Assembly: GCF_927798215.1 (NCBI RefSeq) | Contig: NZ_CAKMMW010000007.1 | Span: forward strand, 186,001 to 250,000 | Direction of reading: 5' to 3' | Source: Paenibacillus_E allorhizoplanae | GTDB taxonomy: Bacteria > Bacillota > Bacilli > Paenibacillales > NBRC-103111 | Length of the DNA: 64,000 nucleotides | Shown here: positions 34,880 through 44,119 of the stretch, piece by piece | Numbering within the stretch: position 1 is the stretch's first letter | Layout: every line of letters begins with the position of its first letter | Notes under the pieces: generated by a model | Seen by the model: the letters and a program-made list of their open reading frames with translations, nothing else | Told to the model about the DNA's origin: nothing | Database searches by the model: none | Made by a program: the position numbers and the translations under genes

Positions 34880-36793
34880 ATGGGAACCATGCTGGGCAAA
34901 GGGAGAATGCGGATTACGCAGATGACGAATCGTATTTCGATTCAAACGAAACTAATCGGTGCCTATATTATCATCATTTTGATTCCCATTATATTGATTT
35001 CTTGGTATTTATTTAATGAATTTTACCAAAATACGATTCAAGACACCGTGAACAATAACCAGTACGCTTTAGAGAGCGAGAAGGCGAGTATCCTTAACAA
35101 TATTGAAGCGATGGGACGCGCCGCTCAGTTTTCCATAACGGACAAAGAGGTTATTCAATATCTGCATAGCGCTCATGAGCTTGAAGTGTCTGAACTTGTT
35201 GATTTTAATATGAATACGTTTTCAAATTTACAGCGGCTCCTATTTAACAATCCGAGTATCGCGAATGTTCGCTTGTTTACGGATAATCCGAATACGGAGG
35301 AGATTTGGCCCATTTTTCTCAAAGAAAACCGGATTGCCAATCGCCCATGGTATAAGGATGTGCTGGAGCGGAAGGGCGAGGCTCGATGGGAAATTTTGCA
35401 GAATGAGAAAGATATTATGAATCGGTACAACACGGATAATGAAGCCAGCTGGACGTATGTATCCCTGTTGAAAGAGATTTATTACCCGAAGGACACGCGT
35501 GTTGCCATTCTTGAGGTGGATATGCTGATGGAGAAGTTTTTTCAGAAGCTGTTCAGTCCCATTCAGGATGGCCAGTCGCACATGCTCGTTATCGATCGAC
35601 ATGGTGGGATGTTCACGGGGAATGGCGATACGTTTTTCAAAAGCATGAACATGGAGCTGCTGCGCCAAGCGTGGAACGCCAACTCGCATCCCGAAGGGTC
35701 TAATTTCACTGTAACCATCGGGGATACGCTGTATCTCATTTTGACAACGGTCATCGATAACTTGGATGCTCACTTGCTGAATGTGGTGTCTTTAAAAGAA
35801 CCCGTGACGCAAATCCATCATACCCGCAATATCTTTATCACGGCTGCTGTTGTGTTAATTGCGTTACTGTCAGCTATTACATATTTCCTGCAAGGGTTAA
35901 TCTTGAAGAAATTGCATATCCTGCGTGATTCGATGAAAAAGGTGCGCAGAGGCGATCTCAATGTGCAAATTGATATGGATGCTGGCGGGGAAGTGGGCGA
36001 GCTTGCCCATCATTTCCGGCAAATGATGAAGAAAATGAATGAGCTCATCGTGGAGGCTGTGAATAAACAAGCGGCGACGAAAGAGGCGGAGCTGAGTTCA
36101 TTGAAGAATCAGATCGACGCCCATTTCCTATACAACACGTTGGAAAATTTAAAAATGATGGCCGAAGTCGAAGCGCAGTATACGATTTCTAATGCATTGA
36201 CGTCACTTGGCGCCATGATGCGCTACAGTCTGAAATGGTCCAGTGATCAGGTCCAGCTCCGCAATGAAATCCAGCATATTCAGAATTACATCGCGATCAT
36301 GAACATTCGTTATGATGATAAATTAGAATTGAAACTAGATATACCCGAGAGCTATCTAGGGCAAGAAGTGTTGAAAATGTCGCTGCAGCCCCTTGTGGAG
36401 AACGCGGTAAAGCACGGCATGAATATCGATCGGGCCAGGCGGGAGGGTGTTACGATCTGGATTCGTGCAAGCGAGAGTGCGGATGGCATGCTCATTGAGG
36501 TTGGAGATAATGGCGCAGGCATGTCAGCGCATCAGCTGGAAGAGCTTCACGAGAAGATGCAAATGGAGGATGCTTATTTTCATAACAAATATGGGAATAG
36601 GCCTCAGCGAGAGCAGGAAGGCAACGGCATCGGTATGCGCAATGTGACGCAGCGAATTAAAATGTACTATGGGAACGAGTATGGGATTTGGGTAGAGAGT
36701 GCGGAGGGGACGTATACCAAAGTATTCATGAAGCTGCCTTATTTGATATTATCTGGAGGAATGTCTACGAATGAGAACCATACTTATCGTTGA
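34880..36793 (+). CDS. YesM-type sensor histidine kinase of the LplB/LipO locus
   Basis: A 637-residue kinase. TM1 (about 28-50), extracellular sensor (about 51-310), TM2 (about 315-335), HAMP (about 338-390), phosphoacceptor His415 in KNQIDAHFLYNTLEN (Asn-Pro before the His replaced by Asp-Ala), and an ATPase domain with NAVKHGMN, DNGAGM and GNGIGMRNV. The ribosome site of ATG 34880 is weak; in-frame ATGs at residues 4 and 10 are alternatives. The 3' end overlaps the regulator by 23 bp. Confidence 0.92.
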   Translation: MGTMLGKGRMRITQMTNRISIQTKLIGAYIIIILIPIILISWYLFNEFYQNTIQDTVNNNQYALESEKASILNNIEAMGRAAQFSITDKEVIQYLHSAHELEVSELVDFNMNTFSNLQRLLFNNPSIANVRLFTDNPNTEEIWPIFLKENRIANRPWYKDVLERKGEARWEILQNEKDIMNRYNTDNEASWTYVSLLKEIYYPKDTRVAILEVDMLMEKFFQKLFSPIQDGQSHMLVIDRHGGMFTGNGDTFFKSMNMELLRQAWNANSHPEGSNFTVTIGDTLYLILTTVIDNLDAHLLNVVSLKEPVTQIHHTRNIFITAAVVLIALLSAITYFLQGLILKKLHILRDSMKKVRRGDLNVQIDMDAGGEVGELAHHFRQMMKKMNELIVEAVNKQAATKEAELSSLKNQIDAHFLYNTLENLKMMAEVEAQYTISNALTSLGAMMRYSLKWSSDQVQLRNEIQHIQNYIAIMNIRYDDKLELKLDIPESYLGQEVLKMSLQPLVENAVKHGMNIDRARREGVTIWIRASESADGMLIEVGDNGAGMSAHQLEELHEKMQMEDAYFHNKYGNRPQREQEGNGIGMRNVTQRIKMYYGNEYGIWVESAEGTYTKVFMKLPYLILSGGMSTNENHTYR

Positions 36794-38333
36794 CGATGAG
36801 AAAAATATCCGACTCGGCTTGAAAGCCATGATTGCCCGTGAATTTCCAGAAGCATATACGTTCGAGTTTGCTGGGGATGGCGAAGAAGCGTTGCAGCTGT
36901 TGCGTAGCGTTACTATAGATATTGTCATTACAGATATTCGTATGCCTGTGATGGACGGGATTACACTAATTAATCGTATTCAGGAGATGGTTCTGAAGCC
37001 TGCCGTTATCATTCTAAGCGGGCATGATGACTTCCCCTATGCGAAGGAAGCGATCCGTTGCGAGGTGAAGGAATATCTCCTGAAGCCCATTATTCGAGAT
37101 GAGCTGTCGAGCACGCTAGTTCGTTTGGAGAATGATCTGAAGCTGAAGGAGCAGATATCTGAGCAACTGAGTAACTCCTTACAACAACGGGAAGCCTTCA
37201 AGGAGAGTCAGTTGAGTTATATGCTCAGGCATTCCCATATAGATGGGGAGACCATGCGGAGCAAGCTGGGGCAGATTGATATGGCTTGGGTGGAGACGGG
37301 TTTTCAAGTCGGCGTCCTTCATTATCGGGGAACGATAACAGGGATGAAGCATTCCGAATTCTTGGCTCGTATCCAAGATGAGCTTGCTCATGTGCCAGAG
37401 CACTACCATCATCGGCACGCGATCATTCAAGATAAAGAAAATCAGTTAGTGCTAATTGCCGAGCAGGCTGACTTATTTCCGTATTTGACGGAGCGGATCG
37501 CCCCAGCAGGTTATTTCATGTACAGCATGGGTGTAAGTGACTACACGCGTGGAGCCGAGCGATTGCAGCCTGCGTATGCGGAAGCGCTAGAGGCGCTTAA
37601 GTATACGTTCTTGCAGTCGGGGCCAGGCAGTGTGAGCTATGAGAGCATTTGTCATAAAAACAAGGATTTCACTGTGCCTGTTGCTACGATTCAAAGAATC
37701 GCCAATATGCTCGGAACAGACCGCAATAAGGAAATGTCCGCGCTGCTATTGGAAATACTCGACATGAAAACCGTGACTCAGCTCGATATCGGCTATGTAG
37801 AGGCTGTGAGCAAAGCCTTGAATGAGCTTGTTTTTGATAAAGTATTTCATGTGTACGGTGGAGAGTCTGTGGAGATCCTGCGGCTGTTCAAAAAGGTCGG
37901 GGATATCTCGAATTTCTATTATTTCTCCGATTATTTCCATAGTGTCGAGGGTCTTGTGGATCGACTCAATGCGTATGTGCGTACGATGAAGACGTTCCAT
38001 ATCGATCACAGAGAAATGAAGAAAGCGACACAATACATACAGGAGAACTTTGATAAAGATTTGAATATGGCCATGGTTTCGAATCATGTTTCCTTCAACT
38101 ACTCCTATTTCAGTCAGGCTTTCAAAGAGTACACCGGAGAAAGCTTCGTTCATTATTTGAAAAGGCTGCGTATTGAACGGGCACGGGAGCTGCTCGCAAC
38201 GACGGACTTCAAGGTATACGAGATCAGCGAGCGGGCTGGCTTTGAGAATGTGAAGCATTTCAGCCGAGTATTCAAAGAGATGGAGGGGGTTAGCCCCCAG
38301 GAGTATCGGGATCTGCGTGAAGTAATCAGCTAA
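36771..38333 (+). CDS. YesN-type response regulator of the LplB/LipO locus
   Basis: A 520-residue regulator. Receiver with DD at 8-9, phosphoacceptor Asp55 in VITDIRMPVMDG and Lys in YLLKPI; a central helical region; and C-terminal AraC HTH pair (about 415-515) ending GFENVKHFSRVFKEMEGVSPQEYR. ATCTGGAGGAATG inside the kinase gene provides the ribosome site. The order here is kinase first, opposite to the two other pairs in the window. Probable activator of the upstream transporter operon. Confidence 0.92.
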   Translation: MRTILIVDDEKNIRLGLKAMIAREFPEAYTFEFAGDGEEALQLLRSVTIDIVITDIRMPVMDGITLINRIQEMVLKPAVIILSGHDDFPYAKEAIRCEVKEYLLKPIIRDELSSTLVRLENDLKLKEQISEQLSNSLQQREAFKESQLSYMLRHSHIDGETMRSKLGQIDMAWVETGFQVGVLHYRGTITGMKHSEFLARIQDELAHVPEHYHHRHAIIQDKENQLVLIAEQADLFPYLTERIAPAGYFMYSMGVSDYTRGAERLQPAYAEALEALKYTFLQSGPGSVSYESICHKNKDFTVPVATIQRIANMLGTDRNKEMSALLLEILDMKTVTQLDIGYVEAVSKALNELVFDKVFHVYGGESVEILRLFKKVGDISNFYYFSDYFHSVEGLVDRLNAYVRTMKTFHIDHREMKKATQYIQENFDKDLNMAMVSNHVSFNYSYFSQAFKEYTGESFVHYLKRLRIERARELLATTDFKVYEISERAGFENVKHFSRVFKEMEGVSPQEYRDLREVIS

Positions 38334-38338
38334 TTGAA

Positions 38339-38375
38339 AAATCCCCGTCCTGTTATGTTGAGGACGGGGATTTTA
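38339..38375. terminator. bidirectional intrinsic terminator
   Basis: ATCCCCGTCCT (38341-38351) pairs perfectly with AGGACGGGGAT (38361-38371), flanked by AAAAA and TTTT. Serves the regulator (+) and the aldo/keto reductase (-). Confidence 0.92.
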
Positions 38376-38381
38376 TGAAAG

Positions 38382-39359
38382 CTACGGCATACGCAAGCCG
38401 CGGGAACTTTCGAGCAGCGTATACCACTCTTCGCGCGTCATGGTGTCAGCGATGCGAACTGCATCTTCACAAGCGACGATACGTTTGGCGGAGGAAGTGC
38501 CAATGACCGGCTGAATACGGGCCGGATGCCTCATGAGCCAGCCAAGCACGATAGCTTCTGGCGTTGTTTCTTTCTCAGCGGCAAGCTTCTGAACAAGCGC
38601 TGCCGTTTTCTTGACGGTGTCAGGCGCATCAGAGATATCGCTGCCTGAGAACTTCCCTTTGGCGAGCGGGCCCCATGCCTGAATTTGAACGTCGTTCATT
38701 TGGCAATATTCGAGGATGCCGTCGGCGAAATTAACGTTGGCGCCTACCTTCTGATTCACCAGAATGCCTTGCTCGATCCAATCTAAGCGAGCTAAACTTA
38801 ACTCTAACTGGTTCACGACAAGTGGCTCAGGAAGTGAGTTTTGGATGAAGCGCATTTGCGCAGACGTCATGTTGGACACGCCGAAGTGGCGAACTTTACC
38901 CGCTGAGCGCAGCGTATTGAAAGCTTCCGCGATTTCTTCAGGCTCCATGAGCGGATCCGGACGGTGCAGCAGCAAGATATCGATGTGCTCAACCCCAAGA
39001 CGACCGAGAATACCATCGACGGAGCTTAGGATATGATTTTTGCTAAAATCAAAACGCTGTGGGTTCTGATCATCTTGGAAACGGATCCCGCATTTCGATT
39101 GCAAAATGATTTGGTCGCGCAAATCAGGTCTATTTTTGAGAACCTGACCGAAGACAGTCTCGGAGTTCCCTCTTTTATAAATGTCAGCATGGTCGAACAT
39201 GGTAATTCCGATGGATAACGCGGCTTCTACAGCTTTTTCAGCGGTGATGTAATCTTCCTTGGTTAATGGATTACCGGCCCAATCTCCCCCTAATCCCATA
39301 CATCCGAACACGATTCGGCTATTTGAAATCCCGCGTCTTTCCAGTGGCATGATTTTCAC
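38382..39359 (-). CDS. aldo/keto reductase
   Basis: A 325-residue NADPH-dependent oxidoreductase of the YcsN/YdhF-like group. The catalytic tetrad is visible as Asp in MFDHADIY, the Tyr of the same motif, Lys in LQSKCGIR and His in ILLLHRPDPL; the C-terminal PVIGTSSAKRI binds the cofactor phosphate. GTG 39359 is chosen because AGGAGG lies eight bases upstream; ATG 39350 is further away. A monocistronic gene. Physiological substrate unknown. Confidence 0.92.
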   Translation of the reverse strand: MKIMPLERRGISNSRIVFGCMGLGGDWAGNPLTKEDYITAEKAVEAALSIGITMFDHADIYKRGNSETVFGQVLKNRPDLRDQIILQSKCGIRFQDDQNPQRFDFSKNHILSSVDGILGRLGVEHIDILLLHRPDPLMEPEEIAEAFNTLRSAGKVRHFGVSNMTSAQMRFIQNSLPEPLVVNQLELSLARLDWIEQGILVNQKVGANVNFADGILEYCQMNDVQIQAWGPLAKGKFSGSDISDAPDTVKKTAALVQKLAAEKETTPEAIVLGWLMRHPARIQPVIGTSSAKRIVACEDAVRIADTMTREEWYTLLESSRGLRMP

Positions 39360-39487
39360 TATGATGGCCTCCTAAGCTATAAGTTCTACGCCTAGTATAA
39401 CGCCTGATACAGATCGGCATAAGACCTGAAAATAGTGTTACTTACTTACCTCGACGTAAGCTATGGATCTTGTGTATGTCCATTCAC

Positions 39488-39516
39488 TTGACCTTAGTGG
39501 AGGAATCGGTTAAATT
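39488..39516 (+). promoter_or_regulatory. candidate sigma-A promoter of acpS
   Basis: TTGACC (39488-39493), a 17-bp spacer and TAAATT (39511-39516), about 44 bp before the ATG. Confidence 0.6.
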
Positions 39517-39559
39517 GTACGCAAAGCGTATCGTTAGTAGAAAAGAGGCCAGTTGAGCG

Positions 39560-39946
39560 ATGATCATTGGGGTCGGAACGGATTTAATTGAAATTGAACG
39601 GATTGGCAAAATGGTAGAGGGATCTTCAGGCGATCGGTTTCTGGAGCGGGTTTTGACACCAGCGGAGCGGGAGTTGGCACAAAAGCGCCGCGGACGGCTC
39701 GCGGAGTTTGTGTCTGGGCGATTCGCTGCGAAGGAAGCGATCGTGAAAGCCATCGGCTGCGGCATTGGCAAGCAGATTGGTTTTCAGGATGTAGAAGTGC
39801 TGCCGGATGCACTTGGCAAACCGGTCTGCAACGTGAAAGAAGAAGCCATGCTGCGTGCAGGGCTTCAAGGCAGTCATCGTATTCACATCAGCATTACGCA
39901 TACGGGCTCTATGGCTGCGGCTTATGCGATTGTTGAGCAAGTGTAA
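39560..39946 (+). CDS. acpS: holo-[acyl-carrier-protein] synthase
   Basis: A 128-residue phosphopantetheinyl transferase that activates acyl carrier protein with coenzyme A. Family motifs are IIGVGTDLIEIERI (Mg-binding Asp8) and GRFAAKEAIVKAIG (Glu at about 60), plus the late ISITHTGSMAAAYAI. Length is normal. Spans a single transcription unit in this window; AcpS usually sits near alr in Bacillales, which is not seen here. Confidence 0.95.
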   Translation: MIIGVGTDLIEIERIGKMVEGSSGDRFLERVLTPAERELAQKRRGRLAEFVSGRFAAKEAIVKAIGCGIGKQIGFQDVEVLPDALGKPVCNVKEEAMLRAGLQGSHRIHISITHTGSMAAAYAIVEQV

Positions 39947-40034
39947 ATAGCGACTTCCACATATGTTGCAATTTGCGGCGGCTCAACTGGATTTTCTGCA
40001 TCTAAATGCAGGGGATTTCGACTATAAAAGCAAA

Positions 40035-40116
40035 TAGATGGATTTTCTGCCGTTAATTTCACCGAATTAGCCAAAGTAACTCCATTCGGTGAAATTAGAT
40101 GCAGAAAAACCATCTA
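40035..40116. repeat. long inverted repeat of the TAGATGGA family
   Basis: Two 33-nt arms (40035-40067 and 40084-40116) match at 29 positions around a 16-nt loop. The left arm reads TAGATGGATTTTCTGC..TTAATTTCACCGAAT. Related fragments flank it at about 39990 (CTGGATTTTCTGCATCTAA) and 40143-40170. The rest of the acpS to 40200 gap shows nothing else. Confidence 0.9.
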
Positions 40117-40199
40117 ATCGTTGAAAAGCATGAATTTCTCTGAAATTAGCTGGAGGGTTTCCAGTTAGTTGATAGTGTTCCCATCCTGCAACTAGCTCC

Positions 40200-40796
40200 C
40201 TATCTTGCCCAAACTCGCAGCATATACCCGCTAACAAGCAGGCTAATGCCGCCCATTCCCTCGAGAATCACACCGGAATAGCCCAAATACCACACGCTCA
40301 TTACAGCGGCTAGCGCGAATAGCCACACGCCCAAATAAATAAGGGACCTGCCAAGCAACAGTCCGACCTGTACGAACCCAATTGCAAGTAGGAATGAGCG
40401 AAGTATAGGAGCGAAAAACGGGTTCACCGCGCCAATCGCCTCCATGAAAGCAACCGCAGCAACGAGTAGTGCTCCTGGCAGCACTAGGAATACCGGATGG
40501 CCCCAGCTCTTCACAGCATCATTCGTTGTAGGCGTACCCCCTGTGTTAAACAGTTTCCGCATTCCCCAAATCTGGATCAAGCTGGCCACCACGGCTGTAA
40601 CGAAAGCCGCTTGTTTGAGCCAATCCAGGTCGCGCCAGTAAAGGGCAAAATCAACCGCAGCACTAAACACCCACTCCGCGCCCCAAATGAATAACAGAGT
40701 GATTAAGCCCTGTGCATCGCGCAGCCAATCTTTTCTTTTATTTTCTAAACTCTGTTGTTTGGTCTGGTTCAAATCGGCTTGTTTCGACGTTTGCAT
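40200..40796 (-). CDS. polytopic membrane protein, unrecognised family
   Basis: About 198 residues with a hydrophilic N-terminus (QTSKQADLNQTKQQSLENKRKDW) and six hydrophobic segments. GTG 40823 is in frame, but ATG 40796 has AGAGGTGAA just upstream and is preferred. I do not recognise the family. It is divergent from mutY with about 100 bp between, and has no obvious partner gene. Confidence 0.75.
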   Translation of the reverse strand: MQTSKQADLNQTKQQSLENKRKDWLRDAQGLITLLFIWGAEWVFSAAVDFALYWRDLDWLKQAAFVTAVVASLIQIWGMRKLFNTGGTPTTNDAVKSWGHPVFLVLPGALLVAAVAFMEAIGAVNPFFAPILRSFLLAIGFVQVGLLLGRSLIYLGVWLFALAAVMSVWYLGYSGVILEGMGGISLLVSGYMLRVWAR

Positions 40797-40900
40797 ACAT
40801 TCACCTCTAGTTTTATGTTCCACACTTCTCGTATAATGGTACCATATCTATTCATCTCATCCATTATAACTTGAACGTGCCCCATAGAGAAGGAGTGCTC

Positions 40901-42025
40901 ATGTACAGCGAAGAACAGAAGATGTATTTTTCCAAGAATCTCTTGGATTGGTACCAGACACATAAACGTGATTTACCTTGGCGAAGAAGTAAAAACCCTT
41001 ATTATATATGGATTTCCGAAGTAATGCTGCAGCAAACGCGCGTGGATACGGTGATTCCGTATTTCCATCGGTTTGTGGATCAATTTCCAACTGTTGAGGC
41101 ATTAGCGACGGCTCCAGAAGAAAATGTACTGAAAGCATGGGAAGGACTCGGCTATTATTCACGTGCGAGGAACCTTCAATCCGCTGTAAGAGAAGTTCAC
41201 GAACGTTACGAAGGCATTGTCCCGCAAAATAAAGCCGATATCTCCGCGCTCAAAGGCGTCGGGCCGTACACGTCAGGGGCGATTCTCAGCATCGCCTATA
41301 ACAAGCCTGAGCCGGCTGTCGATGGCAATGTGATGCGCGTGCTTTCGCGCTATTTTCTCATCGAAGAAGATATTATGAAGCCGTCCACGCGGACGATTAT
41401 GGAGAAGCTCGCGCGCGAGCTCATACTGGAAGGGACAGCCAGCGACTTCAACCAAGCCCTGATGGAGCTGGGGGCCATGGTGTGTACACCGAGATCACCA
41501 CACTGCTTGACGTGCCCTGTCATGGCACACTGTTCAGCGCGTGAAGCGGGCATGGAAGAAGCCCTGCCCATCAAAAAGAAAGCCAAACCGCCCCGTCCAG
41601 AGCTGCGGGCAGTGGCTTTCATCGAAGGCACAGGTGAGCATGCAGGCAAATGGTTGATCAGACAGCGCCCGCAAGAGGGCTTGCTAGCCCGCATGTGGGA
41701 GCTCCCACATGTGGAATGGCCGTCGTCCGGATGGCAATCCGATGAGGACAATATGTCCGGGCTTCGTAAGGCACTTGCCGAGCAAGAGCAGATCGGGATT
41801 CAGCCCGATGAGTGGTTCATGGATGCGGAGCATATTTTCAGCCATATTGTGTGGAAAATGAAGGTATACCGCGCTAAGCTCGGTGATGCGAATCGCCCAA
41901 GTACGGGAGAGGAATGGATTCCATTCCATTACCGTTGGGTAGGGCCGGAAGATCTCCAGAATTATGCGTTCCCCAATGTGTTTGTCCGAATCATCAAAGA
42001 ATGGCAGGAACGCAACGAAGACTAG
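40901..42025 (+). CDS. mutY: A/G-specific adenine glycosylase
   Basis: A DNA repair glycosylase of about 374 residues that removes adenine opposite 8-oxoguanine. Catalytic elements are the Glu in WISEVMLQQTRVDTVI, the helix-hairpin-helix LKGVGPYTSGAI and Asp in AVDGNVMRVLSR. The iron-sulfur cysteines are spaced C-X6-C-X2-C-X5-C (CTPRSPHCLTCPVMAHC). The NUDIX-like C-terminal domain recognises 8-oxoG. ATG 40901 follows AAGGAG by 5 bp; the longer frame from 40871 lacks a ribosome site. Confidence 0.96.
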   Translation: MYSEEQKMYFSKNLLDWYQTHKRDLPWRRSKNPYYIWISEVMLQQTRVDTVIPYFHRFVDQFPTVEALATAPEENVLKAWEGLGYYSRARNLQSAVREVHERYEGIVPQNKADISALKGVGPYTSGAILSIAYNKPEPAVDGNVMRVLSRYFLIEEDIMKPSTRTIMEKLARELILEGTASDFNQALMELGAMVCTPRSPHCLTCPVMAHCSAREAGMEEALPIKKKAKPPRPELRAVAFIEGTGEHAGKWLIRQRPQEGLLARMWELPHVEWPSSGWQSDEDNMSGLRKALAEQEQIGIQPDEWFMDAEHIFSHIVWKMKVYRAKLGDANRPSTGEEWIPFHYRWVGPEDLQNYAFPNVFVRIIKEWQERNED

Positions 42026-42047
42026 CTGCATGCAGCAGACTACAATC

Positions 42048-42731
42048 TTAACGAATTTCGGCCTGAATGGCCTCGATATTTCTTAACGTTATTAACTTCT
42101 TATCAATGAGAATCAGCTCATCATCAAGCAATTCCTGCAGGACCTTTGTGACGGATTCCCTCACCGTACCAACTAAGTTGGCAAGCTGCTGATGAGTCAG
42201 TTTTACATCAATAAGCAGACCGTCTGGCGTAGAGATACCGTGCTGCTCAGACAGTCGAAGGATCGTTTTAATAATACGTGAACGCACGCCAAGGAACGTC
42301 AAATCATAGATTTGATCATTGGCATGTCGTAATCGTTGCATCGTCGTTTCCAGGAGCTTTAGGCATAGCCTAGGGCTCTTTTCCATGAACGAAGTGAATG
42401 CGGTTCGACTAAGCACATACATCGTGCTGGCTGCCATGGTCTCAGCTGTAGCGGAGCGGGTCATGCCATTACTGAGCAGAGACATTTCTCCGAAGAAGTC
42501 TCCGTCACGGAATAAAGCTAGTGTGACTTCTTTCGCCTCGTCCAGACGATATATTTTCACGACACCTGAATGGATTAAGTACAATTCCTCGCCAACTTCT
42601 CCTTCTTTAAAAAGGATAGTTCCCTTATTTACTTTCTTAACTGTAAAAAGTGGTGCAATCCCGACTAGGTCTTCTTCCATTAGCTCTTGAAAGAGGGGGA
42701 TGTTATGAAGCAATGGCACAATGGATTTCAA
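42048..42731 (-). CDS. Crp/Fnr-family transcriptional regulator
   Basis: A 227-residue regulator. The cNMP-binding-like beta-roll (about 10-120) contains FKEGEVGEELYLIHSGVVKIYR and GDFFGEMSLLSNGMTRSATAETM. The long dimer helix (about 130-155) precedes an HTH domain with LTHQQLANLVGTVRESVTKVLQEL. No N-terminal Cys cluster, so it is not an Fnr-type Fe-S sensor. Starts at TTG 42731 with GAGGTGG seven bases upstream. About 54 bp of its helix-coding sequence is copied at 43227. Confidence 0.9.
   Translation of the reverse strand: MKSIVPLLHNIPLFQELMEEDLVGIAPLFTVKKVNKGTILFKEGEVGEELYLIHSGVVKIYRLDEAKEVTLALFRDGDFFGEMSLLSNGMTRSATAETMAASTMYVLSRTAFTSFMEKSPRLCLKLLETTMQRLRHANDQIYDLTFLGVRSRIIKTILRLSEQHGISTPDGLLIDVKLTHQQLANLVGTVRESVTKVLQELLDDELILIDKKLITLRNIEAIQAEIR
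42331..42384. repeat. source copy of a ~53-bp duplication inside the crp/fnr-like gene
   Basis: Bases 42347-42383 are identical to 43242-43278 (37 nt), and the similarity continues left to TAATCG with a few changes. In the regulator gene this encodes the conserved helix KSPRLCLKLLET. As plus-strand RNA it can form GAGC-TTTAGGC/GCCTAGG-GCTC followed by TTTT. Confidence 0.93.
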
Positions 42732-42880
42732 GGAATTGCCACCTCATTTCCTCATTATGGTATTACCTTCATGGTACAACGAGGCTCCATGCACGTAAAG
42801 GAAAATTGCTAACCGGCACTTGATGGCATGAGATTCCTCTTCCTGGAATATCAATGGGAGAAGAAAGGAGTCGATGCTCA

Positions 42881-43225
42881 ATGGAATGGTATGTCAAGGT
42901 GTTATCGAATTATGTAGGATTTTCAGGCAGAGCAAGACGGAAGGAATATTGGATGTTCGTTTTGTTCAATATTATTATTTCGATCGGGTTAGGTATTGTG
43001 GAGGCCATTATCGGGTTGGATCAAGTCCTGTCGGGCCTATATTCGCTATTTATCCTCTTACCTTCTCTCGCTGTAGCCTTTCGTAGATTGCATGACACGG
43101 GTAAAAGTGGATGGTGGATACTGCTCGGCATCATTCCCTTGATTGGTTTCATCATTCTGCTCGTATTTTTCTGCCAGGATAGTGACGTCAACGATAATCA
43201 ATATGGTCCAAATCCGAAGGGATAG
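42881..43225 (+). CDS. DUF805 membrane protein
   Basis: About 114 residues: YVGFSGRARRKEYWMFVLFNIII, two further hydrophobic segments, the RRLHDTGKSGWW signature and a C-terminal DNQYGPNPKG. This is the standard DUF805 (YhaH-like) layout; function unknown. ATG 42881 is ten bases from AAAGGAG and fits the family start; the ATG at 42854 lacks a ribosome site. Its stop codon is immediately followed by the crp-derived duplication, which could act as its terminator. Confidence 0.9.
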   Translation: MEWYVKVLSNYVGFSGRARRKEYWMFVLFNIIISIGLGIVEAIIGLDQVLSGLYSLFILLPSLAVAFRRLHDTGKSGWWILLGIIPLIGFIILLVFFCQDSDVNDNQYGPNPKG

Positions 43226-43226
43226 C

Positions 43227-43279
43227 TAATCGCGCATCGCTGTTTCCAGGAGCTTTAGGCATAGCCTAGGGCTCTTTTC
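43227..43279 (+). repeat. second copy of the crp-derived segment, terminator-like
   Basis: Near-identical to 42331-42384 (37 identical bases plus a diverged left part). It starts one base after the DUF805 stop and ends at the point where the next gene's upstream frame begins. GAGCTTTAGGC/GCCTAGGGCTC plus TTTT makes a plausible, imperfect terminator. Confidence 0.9.
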
Positions 43280-44118
43280 TTCAAGCATTTATAAACCATG
43301 AAATAAAGTTCACGTTGAATGGACAAATTTGGGCACCGAAAGACCCAGATGGCAAACAATTAAGTCCAATTATTTATGAAGGCTCATCCTATGTGCCACT
43401 TAGAGCGGTCGGAGAGGTTTCGGGACTGAAAGTTAATTGGAATGATGCCACCAAAACAATCGAGTTGCAAGGTGCTGGCTCTGTTCCATTTGACGGAACA
43501 CCATATAAGGATTCACAAAATTACGGCAACCAAACAGGGACGCCAACAAGCAATGATTCCGAGTTGCAATTGCCTTCAGCTTCCAATGATTCAGAGACGA
43601 CATATTCCACGTTTAATGTTCACACAGATACTTCAACGGCTGCCTACAAAGCAGATCAAGAGGAATCTGCTAGACGTAGTGGCATCGCTTTAACAGATTT
43701 GAAATATGAAAGAATTATCGGTACCAATGTATTGAAACGAGTTAACATCGATGCCAGTTTTAGAGATGAGAAATTGCATCCGCTTCTCCGAGATGGTGTT
43801 GAATATGCACGCGGTATCAGTGCAATGCTGGATTCCAATGCCACGAGTGAGAAGATTGTTTATAACTTGGATGGTAAATACGCATTCTTTAATACGCATT
43901 ATGATGTTGACGATTACACCAAGAACTCCCCAGAAACACCTAAAATTAAATTTTATGTGGATGGTCAATTAATCGCAACAGGCGGCGTGTACGTTGGGTC
44001 TGATCAATTCGTTTTTTTTGACGTTAAAGGTGTGAAGAAGCTAGAAATCAGCTTTGAAGTTGCATCACCCAAATACGCAGCTGTTGCTGCCTTATACGCA
44101 CCCAGATTATATAAATAA
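43270..44118 (+). pseudogene. 5'-truncated copper-amine-oxidase-N / NPCBM-like protein gene
   Basis: The frame is open from 43270 to 44118. It begins FINHEIKFTLNGQIWAPKDP, the start of a copper amine oxidase N-terminal-like (PF07833) domain that includes SSYVPLRAVGEVSGLKVNW. A Ser/Thr-rich linker and a C-terminal NPCBM-like beta domain (IKFYVDGQLIATGG..., FDVKGVKKLEISFEV) follow. Such proteins normally start with a signal peptide just before this point. Here the upstream sequence runs into an in-frame TAG within the crp-derived repeat. The only possible starts (TTG 43315) lack a ribosome site. Probably a broken gene; alternatively an assembly or start-codon puzzle. Confidence 0.7.
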
Positions 44119-44119
44119 A

